Source: Bacteroidales bacterium
GTDB lineage: Bacteria > Bacteroidota > Bacteroidia > Bacteroidales > Marinilabiliaceae
Direction of reading: 5' to 3'
NCBI GenBank assembly: GCA_003249255.1
Contig: QKJP01000017.1
Location: 1 to 64,000 of the forward strand
Length of the DNA stretch: 64,000 nucleotides
Shown here: positions 1 through 7,935 of the stretch, piece by piece
Numbering within the stretch: position 1 is the first letter of the stretch
Layout of the letters: the number at the start of each line of letters is the position of its first letter
Program-made: the position numbers and the translations under genes
Notes under the pieces: generated by a model
Database searches by the model: none
The model's input: only the letters and a program-made list of their open reading frames with translations
What the model was told of the DNA's origin: nothing

Positions 1-138
1 AACCATATAAAATCTCAACTTAAAATAGCTGAGTGGCTATCTACATTGTTAGATATCTCCACTTCAAAATTAAAACGAGACTCTAAAAAGGGGGCACTAT
101 CACATAATCAAAGACTTAATGCTCTATATATTTCTTAG
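1..138 (+). CDS. C-terminal tail of an unidentified protein (partial)
   Basis: Frame 1 is open from the window edge to a TAG at 136-138, giving 45 residues. The stretch is basic and Ser/Leu/Lys-rich, containing AEWLSTLLDIS and LKRDSKKG. No family is recognised and no start is visible, so the reading frame rests only on being open to the edge and on ordinary codon use. It may be the end of a helical or DNA-binding protein, but nothing proves that. The following 190 bases hold a dispersed repeat and the promoter of the aromatic operon. Confidence 0.4.
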   Translation, partial: NHIKSQLKIAEWLSTLLDISTSKLKRDSKKGALSHNQRLNALYIS

Positions 139-158
139 CTTGACAGCTATGGATGCAG

Positions 159-246
159 GCGGGGACACAGAGTTTTATAGTTGAACTTTATAAACTCAGG
201 GCTTTTGTGCCTCGTGTTAAAATAATTATGCGTAAAAACGGATATA
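159..246. repeat. Dispersed intergenic repeat, copy 1
   Basis: About 88 bases here recur with roughly ten differences at 23061-23148. Shared blocks include GCGGGGACAC, TTGAACTTTATAAACTC and AATTATGCGTAAA. Both copies are intergenic and in the same orientation, and neither has a convincing ORF. The sequence can partly fold back on itself because it contains CACAGAG-like and CTCTGTG-like words. It is probably a non-coding dispersed element of the genome. Confidence 0.7.
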
Positions 247-279
247 CGTATTAATTTTAAAAAATAACAAGAAAGTTCT

Positions 280-309
280 TTTGATTATTTGTATAAATCA
301 CTATTTTTG
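280..309 (+). promoter_or_regulatory. Bacteroidota-type promoter of the aromatic operon leader
   Basis: A TTTG -33 box at 280-283 and a perfect TAnnTTTG -7 box (TATTTTTG, 302-309) are separated by 18 bases, matching the primary sigma consensus of this phylum. Transcription would start near 316, just ahead of the leader ORF at 330. This supports transcription of the leader and terminator as part of the operon mRNA. Confidence 0.65.
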
Positions 310-329
310 TTTCAACGTAAACGAAGATT

Positions 330-410
330 ATGACAGTTTGTAACTCTTATTTTAGCTTTTATTTTTTCTTTTTTGGTTTTAAGAACCAGAAGGGACGGGC
401 TATACTATAA
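330..410 (+). CDS. Aromatic attenuator leader peptide (26 aa)
   Basis: This short ORF begins with ATG at 330 and ends with TAA at 408-410. Residues 7-17 read YFSFYFFFFGF, so nine of eleven consecutive residues are Phe or Tyr, the end products of the operon downstream. That is the hallmark of a transcription-attenuation leader peptide. It lies directly after a good promoter and 27 bases before an intrinsic terminator. It is expected to act through ribosome stalling when charged Phe/Tyr tRNA is scarce, with no role for the peptide itself. Phe-rich runs can arise by chance in T-rich DNA; the surrounding structures make this unlikely. Confidence 0.8.
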   Translation: MTVCNSYFSFYFFFFGFKNQKGRAIL

Positions 411-448
411 TTTTTAAGTTATAAACGAGAAAATATAAAAACCCGCCC
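392..448 (+). promoter_or_regulatory. Predicted antiterminator pairing of the aromatic attenuator
   Basis: Bases 392-399 (GGGACGGG, at the end of the leader ORF) can pair with 442-448 (CCCGCCC) through seven G-C pairs with one bulged A at 395. The second arm is the 5' arm of the terminator hairpin, so the two structures exclude each other. A ribosome stalled at the Phe codons (351-380) would leave 392-399 free and favour read-through. A ribosome reaching the stop codon would cover it and let the terminator form. Confidence 0.7.
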
Positions 449-466
449 AATAAGGCGGGTTTTTTT
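437..466 (+). terminator. Attenuator terminator upstream of pheA
   Basis: ACCCGCC (441-447) pairs perfectly with GGCGGGT (454-460) around a six-base loop. Flanking A and T runs extend the stem, and the T tract continues to 466. The hairpin lies only 20 bases before the pheA start and after the promoter, so it would end transcription before the operon unless disrupted. Confidence 0.85.
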
Positions 467-486
467 CATATATAAACAATACATTG

Positions 487-1380
487 ATGGCGAAGCAAGT
501 AAGAAAGGTAGTAATACAAGGGTGGCCCGGCGCAAATCATGAGATTGCAGCCAAAGCGTTTTTCGAAGGTGAAAATTTAGATATTATTCCCTGTTTAACA
601 TTTGAAGAATTGTTTAACGCCATCAAACGTGACAATTCGATCTATGGCATCGTTGCAATTGAGAATACGCTAGCAGGTAGTATCCTTTCAAATTACACCT
701 TATTAAAAGATAGTAATCTGGTCATTATTGGTGAATACAAAATGCGCATTAAACACCAATTTTTAGCTTTGAAAGGCCAGGAGATAAAAGATATTAAAGA
801 AGTTCACTCCCACCCAATGGCCATTGCCCAATGTCAGGAATTCTTCAAAAAGTATCCACACATTAAATTGATCGAATCAGAAGATACAGCTCTGAGTGCC
901 AAATTAATTTATGAAAATCAAATAAAAGGAATTGGTGCCATTGCATCAGAACTAGCCGGTAAAATGTACAAGCTTGAAACACTTGCTAAAGACATTGAAA
1001 CCAACAAACGTAATTTTACACGTTTCTTAATTATTTCTGATAAAGGAAAGACTGAAGTTGAAGATTTACTACAACAAGAAAGAATTAACAAAGCATCGAT
1101 AGTTTTCACCCTTCCGCTTGAGGAAGAAGGCAGTTTATCAAAGGTGCTAACCATTTTCTCGTTTTACAACATCAACTTAACCAAAATACAATCTTTACCT
1201 ATGATCGGTCGCGAATGGGAATATTTGTTTTATGTGGATGTTGCATTTAATAATTACACCCGCTACTTGCAATCGCTTGATGCCATCAGACCACTTTGCC
1301 AAAGTTTGAAAACATTAGGTGAATATGAAAAAGGAAAACAATCTTACCCGCTTCCTGAATCGGTTAAAGAAAACGCATAA
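487..1380 (+). CDS. pheA: Prephenate dehydratase
   Basis: Converts prephenate to phenylpyruvate in cytoplasmic phenylalanine synthesis. The 297-residue protein has a catalytic domain (about 1-185) with the family blocks ENTLAGS, VHSHPMAIAQC and NKRNFTRF, the last holding the conserved Thr-Arg-Phe. A C-terminal ACT domain follows (about 203-280, with INLTKIQSLP), which in this family binds Phe for feedback inhibition. There is no N-terminal chorismate mutase; that activity is fused to the DAHP synthase two genes on. I chose the ATG at 487 over the TTG at 484. First gene of the aromatic operon, under the attenuator. Confidence 0.95.
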   Translation: MAKQVRKVVIQGWPGANHEIAAKAFFEGENLDIIPCLTFEELFNAIKRDNSIYGIVAIENTLAGSILSNYTLLKDSNLVIIGEYKMRIKHQFLALKGQEIKDIKEVHSHPMAIAQCQEFFKKYPHIKLIESEDTALSAKLIYENQIKGIGAIASELAGKMYKLETLAKDIETNKRNFTRFLIISDKGKTEVEDLLQQERINKASIVFTLPLEEEGSLSKVLTIFSFYNINLTKIQSLPMIGREWEYLFYVDVAFNNYTRYLQSLDAIRPLCQSLKTLGEYEKGKQSYPLPESVKENA

Positions 1381-1403
1381 AAATAAACTCTGAGATTTTT
1401 ACA

Positions 1404-2576
1404 ATGAGCCATCAAATATCACCTGCAAATAGAATTGGAGAAGTAAAAGAATACTATTTCTCTATTAAATTGAAAGAACTGGACAAGCTTCGCAAAGAAG
1501 GCAAAAACATTATCAACCTAGGAATTGGAAACCCCGACTTACCTCCTGCACCTGAAGTATTGGCTGAATTAGGAAAACAAGCGGAAGTTGCTACCAATCA
1601 TGGCTATCAAAGCTACATTGGTATTCCAGAGTTGAGAGAAGCCATGGCATCTTGGTATAAGCGTTATTACAATGTAGATATTGATCCTACCAACGAAGTT
1701 CTGCCATTAATTGGTTCAAAAGAAGGTATTATGCACATTACCTTGGCTTTTGTTAATCCGGGCGATAGCATTCTTGCTCCAAATCCGGGATATCCGGCTT
1801 ATGCATCGGCCGGAAAAATTGCAGAAGCTCATCTGTTGAATTATGATCTGAAAGAAGAACTAAACTGGCAACCGGATTTGGATGAATTGGAAAAACTGGA
1901 TTTATCTAAGGTTAAGTTAATGTGGATTAATTATCCAAACATGCCTACCGGAGCTAATGCTGACGTAGAATTCTTCAAGAAAGTAATTGCCTTTGGTAAA
2001 AAACACAACATTGTTATATGTAACGATAACCCATATAGTTTTATCCTGAATAACAATCCTCAAAGCATCTTGAACATTGAGGGTGCTAAAGACATTGCCA
2101 TTGAATTAAACTCTTTAAGTAAATCGCACAACATGGCCGGATGGCGCATTGGAATGGCGATTTCGAATCCGGAGTTTATTCAATATGTGTTACGTGTAAA
2201 GAGTAACATGGACTCTGGTATGTTTAAACCTATGCAGCTGGCAGCAGCAAAGGCTTTAGGTTTAGATCAGAGCTGGTATGACACGGTAAATGCAGAATAC
2301 CGCAAACGCCGCGAATTGGTGTTCGAGATTATGAATCTCTTACAATGTAAATACGACACCAAACAATCGGGCATGTTCGTTTGGGCTAAAATTCCTGATT
2401 CAATCTCAGACAGTGGAGCCTTATCTGACGAGATATTATACGGTTGTGATGTCTTTATTACACCGGGTTTGATCTTTGGAGAAGTGGGTAAACGCTTTAT
2501 TCGCATCAGCCTATGTACAAAGCCTGAACTATTGAAAGAAACGATTGAAAGAATTAAAAAATTAAAACAGCAATAA
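1404..2576 (+). CDS. PLP-dependent class I/II aminotransferase of the aromatic operon
   Basis: A fold-type I aminotransferase of 390 residues. The PLP lysine is K240 in SLSKSHNMAGWRIG, R248 follows as expected, and the substrate-side block NYPNMPTGA lies at about 177-184. Its place between prephenate dehydratase and DAHP synthase, 23 bases after pheA, suggests it transaminates phenylpyruvate and 4-hydroxyphenylpyruvate to Phe and Tyr. An aspartate or LL-diaminopimelate aminotransferase role is the main alternative, because sequence alone does not fix specificity in this family. Confidence 0.85.
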   Translation: MSHQISPANRIGEVKEYYFSIKLKELDKLRKEGKNIINLGIGNPDLPPAPEVLAELGKQAEVATNHGYQSYIGIPELREAMASWYKRYYNVDIDPTNEVLPLIGSKEGIMHITLAFVNPGDSILAPNPGYPAYASAGKIAEAHLLNYDLKEELNWQPDLDELEKLDLSKVKLMWINYPNMPTGANADVEFFKKVIAFGKKHNIVICNDNPYSFILNNNPQSILNIEGAKDIAIELNSLSKSHNMAGWRIGMAISNPEFIQYVLRVKSNMDSGMFKPMQLAAAKALGLDQSWYDTVNAEYRKRRELVFEIMNLLQCKYDTKQSGMFVWAKIPDSISDSGALSDEILYGCDVFITPGLIFGEVGKRFIRISLCTKPELLKETIERIKKLKQQ

Positions 2577-2577
2577 A

Positions 2578-3666
2578 ATGGGACACAGTTTAGATTTACA
2601 GCCAATTACACTTCCCGGATTGGATTTGAAAAGGCCAATTTTAATTGCCGGCCCTTGTAGCGCCGAAACAGAAGAGCAAACTTTAGAAACCGCTAAGCAA
2701 CTAGCGGCTAATGGGGTCAAGATATTCCGTGCAGGAATCTGGAAACCACGTACTCGTCCGGGCGCTTTTGAAGGCGTAGGAACTGTTGGTTTACCCTGGT
2801 TAAAAAAGGTAAAGGAAGAAACAGGCATGTTCGTTTGTGTAGAAGTGGCTACTGCTGTACATGTATATGAAGCTCTTAAGTTTGGAGTAGATATGCTTTG
2901 GATTGGAGCTCGTACCACCGCTAACCCATTTGCTGTTCAGGAAGTTGCAGATGCTTTAGCCGGTGTAGATATTCCTGTATTGGTGAAAAATCCCGTAAAT
3001 CCAGATTTAGAGCTTTGGATTGGTGCTTTGGAGCGTGTCAATCAGGCAGGAGTTAAAAAACTTGGAGCCATTCACCGCGGATTTAGCACATATAATAAAA
3101 CTCAATTCAGAAACAATCCTGAGTGGCCAATTCCGATTGAGCTACGTCGACGTGTTCCAAATCTTCCGATCATTACTGATCCTAGCCACATCACCGGTAA
3201 CAGTGCTTTAATTTATGACATTTCGCAGGAAGCGATGGATTTGAACTTCGATGGCTTATTAATCGAGTCTCACAGATGTCCTGAAAAAGCTTGGAGCGAT
3301 GCCAAACAGCAAGTTACTCCGAATGAATTAAAAGACATCATGGATAAGATTGTTTTACGTGAAGCTCAAATTGGAGACAAGCCACGTGTAACGCTTGATG
3401 AATTGCGTAAAGAAATTGATTCCATTGATTCTCAGTTATTAGAATTATTGAAAGCTCGCATGGGTGTTTCCGAAAAAATTGGTGAATACAAGCATAAAAA
3501 TAACATCACCATTCTTCAAACACGTCGTTACGACGAAGTCATGAACAAACGTAAAGAACAAGCCGAAAAGGTTGGCTTAAATCCGGAATTTGTTTTAAAA
3601 GTATACGAGCACATTCACGAAGAATCTGTTCAATGTCAGAATGCAATCATGAATAAAGAGAAGTAA
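2578..3666 (+). CDS. Bifunctional DAHP synthase / chorismate mutase
   Basis: The N-terminal part (about 1-255) is a class I-beta, KDO8P-synthase-like DAHP synthase. It has the metal-binding AGPCSAE motif with C27, followed by GIWKPRTRPGAFEG, and HRGFSTY. It condenses phosphoenolpyruvate with erythrose-4-phosphate at entry to the shikimate pathway. The C-terminal part (about 268-362) is an AroQ-type chorismate mutase (LRKEIDSIDSQLLELLKARM), making prephenate. The fusion joins first and branch-point steps and usually allows chorismate or prephenate feedback. The start is one base after the previous stop, so translation is probably coupled. Confidence 0.95.
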   Translation: MGHSLDLQPITLPGLDLKRPILIAGPCSAETEEQTLETAKQLAANGVKIFRAGIWKPRTRPGAFEGVGTVGLPWLKKVKEETGMFVCVEVATAVHVYEALKFGVDMLWIGARTTANPFAVQEVADALAGVDIPVLVKNPVNPDLELWIGALERVNQAGVKKLGAIHRGFSTYNKTQFRNNPEWPIPIELRRRVPNLPIITDPSHITGNSALIYDISQEAMDLNFDGLLIESHRCPEKAWSDAKQQVTPNELKDIMDKIVLREAQIGDKPRVTLDELRKEIDSIDSQLLELLKARMGVSEKIGEYKHKNNITILQTRRYDEVMNKRKEQAEKVGLNPEFVLKVYEHIHEESVQCQNAIMNKEK

Positions 3667-3674
3667 ATGCATGA

Positions 3675-3764
3675 AATACCAACACAGAGACACAGGGACA
3701 CAGAGATTTTTTTTAAAACATTCAATTAAAAACCTTAGTGCGTTTGTATCTCTGTGTTGGTATT
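3675..3764. repeat. Long inverted repeat inside the aromatic operon
   Basis: AATACCAACACAGAGA (3675-3690) is matched by its exact reverse complement at 3749-3764, giving a 16-bp perfect stem around a 58-base interior with more CACAGG/CACAGAG words. No T run follows, so it is not a classic terminator. It could end, weaken or stabilise the transcript between the synthase and tyrA. Similar CACAGA-type words occur in the repeats at 159 and 23061. Confidence 0.75.
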
Positions 3765-3896
3765 GTTTACGTTAAATGTTTTTTGAAAACAAGATCAAGC
3801 TGCTTCTCATTGAATTAATATACGAAAATTGAATTCATTACTACCAGAGGCTAGCATCTAAAAGCTAGTATCTAGTAGCTCTAACAAAGCTGTAAA

Positions 3897-4676
3897 ATGA
3901 AAATATGCGTCATCGGTGCCGGTAAAATGGGCACATGGATTACAGATGCACTTTGTTTAAATCACGAAGTGGCTATTTACGACCAGGACATGAGTCGTTT
4001 ACGTTATGTTTTTAACACACTTCGATTTACCAAAGCGGAAGAAATCACAGCGTTTAATCCGGAGATTTTGATTAATGCTGTGACCTTAAAATATACCCTT
4101 CAGGCTTTTAAGGATTTACTTCCTTACATTCCGGAAACTTGCATATTATCGGATATTGCATCCGTAAAAACCGGCTTACAGGAATTTTATATGCAAAGTG
4201 GCAGACCCTATGTTTCGACACATCCGATGTTTGGGCCTACTTTTGCGAACTTGAATGATTTAAGTCAACATCATGCCATCATTATTAAGGAAGGTCATGA
4301 GAAAGGCATTGAATTTTTTAGGGACTTTTACAAATCTTTAGGACTAAACATTCATGATTATACATTTGATGGTCATGATGAAACCATTGCTTACTCGTTA
4401 AGTGTACCCTTTGCTTCATCATTGGTTTTTGCCGGATGTATGAAACATCAAAAAGCACCCGGTACTACTTTTAAGAAACACATGACCATTGCACGTGGGT
4501 TATTATCGGAAGAAGACCACTTGTTAACGGAAATTCTTTTTAACCCCTATACTTATGGTCAGGTAGAAAGAATTCGCCTGCACCTTAAAGAATTATTAGG
4601 ACTTATAAAAGAAAAAGACTCAAAAGGAATGCAAGAATTCTTGAATAAGGTACGAAGCAATATTGCGGAAGGATAA
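3897..4676 (+). CDS. tyrA: Prephenate dehydrogenase
   Basis: Oxidative decarboxylation of prephenate to 4-hydroxyphenylpyruvate with NAD(P), the tyrosine branch. The 259-residue protein opens with a Rossmann loop (CVIGAGKMGTW, residues 4-14). It has the SDIASVKT block and the substrate-site STHPMFGP motif at about 102-109, both typical of TyrA. There is no ACT or chorismate mutase domain. It lies 230 bases after the DAHP synthase, separated by a large inverted repeat, so it may be read through from the operon promoter or have its own. Confidence 0.92.
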   Translation: MKICVIGAGKMGTWITDALCLNHEVAIYDQDMSRLRYVFNTLRFTKAEEITAFNPEILINAVTLKYTLQAFKDLLPYIPETCILSDIASVKTGLQEFYMQSGRPYVSTHPMFGPTFANLNDLSQHHAIIIKEGHEKGIEFFRDFYKSLGLNIHDYTFDGHDETIAYSLSVPFASSLVFAGCMKHQKAPGTTFKKHMTIARGLLSEEDHLLTEILFNPYTYGQVERIRLHLKELLGLIKEKDSKGMQEFLNKVRSNIAEG

Positions 4677-4827
4677 AAATGCTTCTGGCTGCTAGCCATT
4701 AAAAAACGATCCTGTGTTATACATCCAGAATGCAATGATTGTTATATGACATTCTAATATCTATTAAGGTAAAAAAGAAATAGAAGGTTAAACAAACTGC
4801 ATATTTTTCAACAATAAAAAAAATCCA

Positions 4828-4866
4828 CTTCGGACATCCCCCGATAGTTATCGGGGCTTCGGACAT
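4828..4866. repeat. Palindromic element with flanking direct repeats, before mnmA
   Basis: An exact palindrome CCCCGATA-gt-TATCGGGG (4839-4856) is bracketed by 10-base direct repeats CTTCGGACAT at 4828-4837 and 4857-4866. It ends six bases before the mnmA ATG, so it replaces the usual leader and would fold at the ribosome entry site. The symmetry is that of a small dispersed hairpin element. Confidence 0.75.
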
Positions 4867-4872
4867 AGTATA

Positions 4873-5919
4873 ATGAATAAACCTAAAGTCATATTAGGAA
4901 TGAGTGGCGGAATGGATAGCTCCATGTCCGCCATTTTATTACAGAGAGATGGTTACGAAGTAATTGGCGCAACACTTTTGACACATGGCGATGAACAGGC
5001 AGAAAGTATTCAAGCTGCCATAAAATTAGCGCATGACTTAAATATCCAGCATCACCTTATTGATTGCCGTAAACAGTTTAAAAGTGATGTGATCGATTAT
5101 TTTATTAATGATTACTTACAAGGAAAGACTCCCAACGCATGCATTCACTGCAACAAAACCATTAAGTGGAAACTCCTGAATGATTTAGCTATTCAAACCA
5201 ATTGTGATTTCATAGCCACGGGTCATTATGTGCAAACCAAAACTTTTAATGGTCATCATTACATAGCAAGAGGAACAGATCCTGCTAAAGATCAATCCTA
5301 CTTTCTTTGGAATCTGGATGAAGAAATCATTAAAAAAGCCCTCTTTCCTCTTGGTAAACTTAAAAAAAGTGAAGTACGAGACCTTGCTCGCACATTAGGC
5401 TATACCGAATTTGCAGATAAGAAAGAAAGCATGGGTGTTTGTTTTTTAAAAGGCAGTAATTATCGTGATTTTTTAATTCAGGAACTTCCTCCCCATCATC
5501 CGGCATTACAAAAAGGAGAGGTAATTGATGACAAAGGTAATTTGTTAGGCCACCATGAAGGTTTCCCTCATTACACCATTGGCCAGAAACGTGGAATTGA
5601 AAATGTGACCAAAGGCAACTGTGTAATACGCATCCAACCGGAATTCAATACCTTGATTACCGGAGTGCGCGAAAAACTATTTACTACTGAAACTATTATC
5701 AAAGACATCTCACTATCAGAAGATAACGACCTTTGGAAAGATAAGATCTTTATCCGAATTAGAGGATTAGACAGCGTGCCGGGTTATTGGGGTAAGATCA
5801 AGCCGGAAGAGGATTCAATCCATGTCTTTTTTGACGAACCGGTATGGGCCCTATCTCCGGGGCAATCCATTGTTTTCTATCATGAAGATATGTTGATTGG
5901 AGGAGGAATTATTCCTTAA
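4873..5919 (+). CDS. mnmA: tRNA-specific 2-thiouridylase
   Basis: Thiolates U34 of tRNA Lys, Glu and Gln using ATP and a persulfide sulfur donor. The 348-residue protein has the PP-loop SGGMDSS (11-17), the catalytic region TPNACIHCNK with C90 and C93, and the second active Cys C190 in GVCFL. The C-terminal beta-barrel region follows (about 205-348, GQKRGIENV). Length and motif order match the family. The ATG at 4873 sits immediately after a palindromic element. No partner gene is adjacent. Confidence 0.93.
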   Translation: MNKPKVILGMSGGMDSSMSAILLQRDGYEVIGATLLTHGDEQAESIQAAIKLAHDLNIQHHLIDCRKQFKSDVIDYFINDYLQGKTPNACIHCNKTIKWKLLNDLAIQTNCDFIATGHYVQTKTFNGHHYIARGTDPAKDQSYFLWNLDEEIIKKALFPLGKLKKSEVRDLARTLGYTEFADKKESMGVCFLKGSNYRDFLIQELPPHHPALQKGEVIDDKGNLLGHHEGFPHYTIGQKRGIENVTKGNCVIRIQPEFNTLITGVREKLFTTETIIKDISLSEDNDLWKDKIFIRIRGLDSVPGYWGKIKPEEDSIHVFFDEPVWALSPGQSIVFYHEDMLIGGGIIP

Positions 5920-5993
5920 TAAATAATAATGAATAGAGAACAAATAATATAAAAGAGCGCTAGAAGCTGTAAACGTATATGCCAAGTTATAAG

Positions 5994-6689
5994 TTATTCA
6001 TTATTCATTAATAATTGATCAATGGTTTGCTGATTCTTGCTTTCGATGACATGAAATACATCACGTTCAAACTGAGCAAAACCAGATTCATCTACACTTT
6101 GGTTAATGACTCCATCTTTTAGATAATGAATGTAATCACAAAGATTGGTTAGAGTTTCGATGATGTGAGAGGTAATGATGATGGTCTTCCCTTTTTCTTT
6201 TAAGCGAAGTAAAATCATACGAATGATGCGGCAGGTTTCGATATCTAAACCATTAAAAGGCTCATCTAATATCATGATGGATTTATCTTGCTTAAGGATA
6301 CCTAATAAAGCCAATTTCTTTTTCATACCGGTGGAGTAACCATCAATGATTTTATTTAATGGTAAATCAAAGAGTTTATTCCACTGCTCAATATCAAAAT
6401 GAGGATTTTTAAAAAGATCAAGGTATTCTTTACCTGTGATATTAGAATAAAAATAGTTCTCGGTTACCAAATAACTAATGGATTTCTTTTGAAGCTGCTT
6501 TCCATCTTCATGAATACTTCCATGTTTAGCCTTTTTTAAACCAAAGAGCGTATTAAGAAAGGTTGTTTTCCCTGCTCCGTTTAAGCCAACTATTCCATGA
6601 ATAAAGTTTTTTTGAAGCTCCAGATGCAATCCCTTTAGAACATCTACTTTTGAATCGTAGGCTACAGTTAAATTAGTTATTGTAATCAT
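5994..6689 (-). CDS. ABC transporter ATP-binding protein
   Basis: ATPase subunit of an ABC exporter, 231 residues. The Walker A is GLNGAGKT (35-42), followed by a YSTGMKKKL signature and Walker B SIMILDEPFNGLD. The short form with an abbreviated signature is typical of export or bacteriocin-immunity type systems. I start at the Met at 6689 (MITITNLTVAY), because a longer start at 6737 would overlap the upstream membrane gene by 65 bases. The chosen start overlaps its end by 17 bases, suggesting coupled translation with the permease. Substrate unknown. Confidence 0.88.
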   Translation of the reverse strand: MITITNLTVAYDSKVDVLKGLHLELQKNFIHGIVGLNGAGKTTFLNTLFGLKKAKHGSIHEDGKQLQKKSISYLVTENYFYSNITGKEYLDLFKNPHFDIEQWNKLFDLPLNKIIDGYSTGMKKKLALLGILKQDKSIMILDEPFNGLDIETCRIIRMILLRLKEKGKTIIITSHIIETLTNLCDYIHYLKDGVINQSVDESGFAQFERDVFHVIESKNQQTIDQLLMNNE

Positions 6690-7623
6690 GTAAGTAATCG
6701 TTAAGATTTTTAACAGCTCTAAAATAAAACCACACACTCAAAGCCCAAACTCCGGGTAAAAAAACTGGAATTATCCCTCCTAAAAAACCAATGCTTCCCA
6801 TGGTTTGTGCGGCTGGCGATTTTTGACCGGGATCGTAGTAAGCATATTTGGTAAGAATAATATACACTTGCAAAGACACCAATATGACTAATTCCCCAAG
6901 TGGAATGTACCAATACTCATACTGAAAAAACCAAAAGCAAATTAGTAATGGAGCAATGATGATAAAATAAATACTTAGTTGCTTCTTAATTTTGTGTTTA
7001 ATCAGCTTAGCTGGATTTAACTCATACAACATGAGCATGGGTACAGGTTCGCTTTCTTCGTAGAACTTAAAACATATAATACCTAAAAAAAAGATAGCGA
7101 TAGGTACACTTCCGATAAACCAAGAAGTAAACAATGCAACTACCCAAAGAGGTACTAGTATCAAAAACTGCTGCCTCACACCTGCTTTCCATTCAAAACT
7201 ATCGTGCGGTATCCATTCCTGAAGCTTGGTATTAATACTTAATGCGTTAATACTACCGTTTAAAAATGGCAAAACAGAAACACCTGCAATCAATATTACA
7301 ACAGGCTTCCAATTGAAATGATAAAGTAAACAAAAGATTAACGGTATACTTAATGTCAAATATTCTATCCATAGAACTTGCTTATAGTTCTTAAAATGAG
7401 TTCGTAAAAAGAGTTTATCTTTTCGTTTTATTTGAATAAGCGCTAAGGCAACAGGTATTGCAACTGCCATTAAAAAGGCAAATAATGGATCGGAAGCATA
7501 AGCGAACATGAAAATAGCTGTAGTTGCTACAATACCAAGAAGAAAGAGGCTTCTAAAAATGCCTATTCCTACCAAACTTCTGCTAAGTTGCTGTGTTCGT
7601 ACTTTTAATATTTCTCTTATCAT
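6673..7623 (-). CDS. Polytopic membrane protein, ABC permease partner
   Basis: A 316-residue protein with about seven to nine hydrophobic segments (for example 21-45, 100-118, 150-185, 215-250, 280-305) and no signal peptide. It directly precedes and overlaps the ATP-binding gene, so it is most likely the transmembrane subunit of the same exporter. The N-terminus MIREILKVRTQQLSRS resembles the cytoplasmic lead-in of ABC-2 type permeases. I do not recognise a named family or the transported molecule. Confidence 0.7.
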   Translation of the reverse strand: MIREILKVRTQQLSRSLVGIGIFRSLFLLGIVATTAIFMFAYASDPLFAFLMAVAIPVALALIQIKRKDKLFLRTHFKNYKQVLWIEYLTLSIPLIFCLLYHFNWKPVVILIAGVSVLPFLNGSINALSINTKLQEWIPHDSFEWKAGVRQQFLILVPLWVVALFTSWFIGSVPIAIFFLGIICFKFYEESEPVPMLMLYELNPAKLIKHKIKKQLSIYFIIIAPLLICFWFFQYEYWYIPLGELVILVSLQVYIILTKYAYYDPGQKSPAAQTMGSIGFLGGIIPVFLPGVWALSVWFYFRAVKNLNDYLHDYNN

Positions 7624-7705
7624 TTATAGGTTTCGATCTAAAACTAAATACTATGCCTCACACTTTATTCCCAATTATTTAATCTAAGCATAATATATAA
7701 CTTAC

Positions 7706-7734
7706 TTTCACGACATGTTATTGCTGTAGTTTTG
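7706..7734 (+). promoter_or_regulatory. Promoter for the small ORF at 7761
   Basis: A perfect -7 box TAGTTTTG (7727-7734) follows a partial -33 box TTTC (7706-7709) at 17 bases. It lies 26 bases ahead of the ATG at 7761, supporting expression of that short gene. Confidence 0.5.
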
Positions 7735-7760
7735 TTTTATAAATAATTAATTCATTGATT

Positions 7761-7919
7761 ATGCAAGCAAGACAAATCTTAGAGAACTACTTATTAACTC
7801 ACCCAAATTTTTGGGAGTTTGATAATGAGATGGAAGAAGTAAGCCGCCTAAAAGCAGCGTGTGAAAAGGAAAATCTAAAAAACAACTGCAACTCGGCATC
7901 TCAAGAGGTAAACAATTAG
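7761..7919 (+). CDS. Small hypothetical protein (52 aa)
   Basis: ATG at 7761, TAG at 7917-7919. The product starts MQARQILENYLLTHPNFWEF, is mostly charged and helical, and contains two Cys near the C-terminus (AACEKENLKNNC). There is no signal peptide. A good promoter box precedes it and it fills a gap between a leftward exporter operon and the convergent tilS gene. No family recognised. The balanced composition with an aromatic-rich first half looks like a real protein rather than random AT-rich sequence. Confidence 0.6.
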   Translation: MQARQILENYLLTHPNFWEFDNEMEEVSRLKAACEKENLKNNCNSASQEVNN

Positions 7920-7935
7920 AGCCTAACAAAAGGTT

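Noticed and set aside
6690-6737. Longer start for the ABC ATP-binding protein
   Set aside because: It would overlap the upstream permease by 65 bases and adds a non-family N-terminus; the Met at 6689 opens the ATPase domain.
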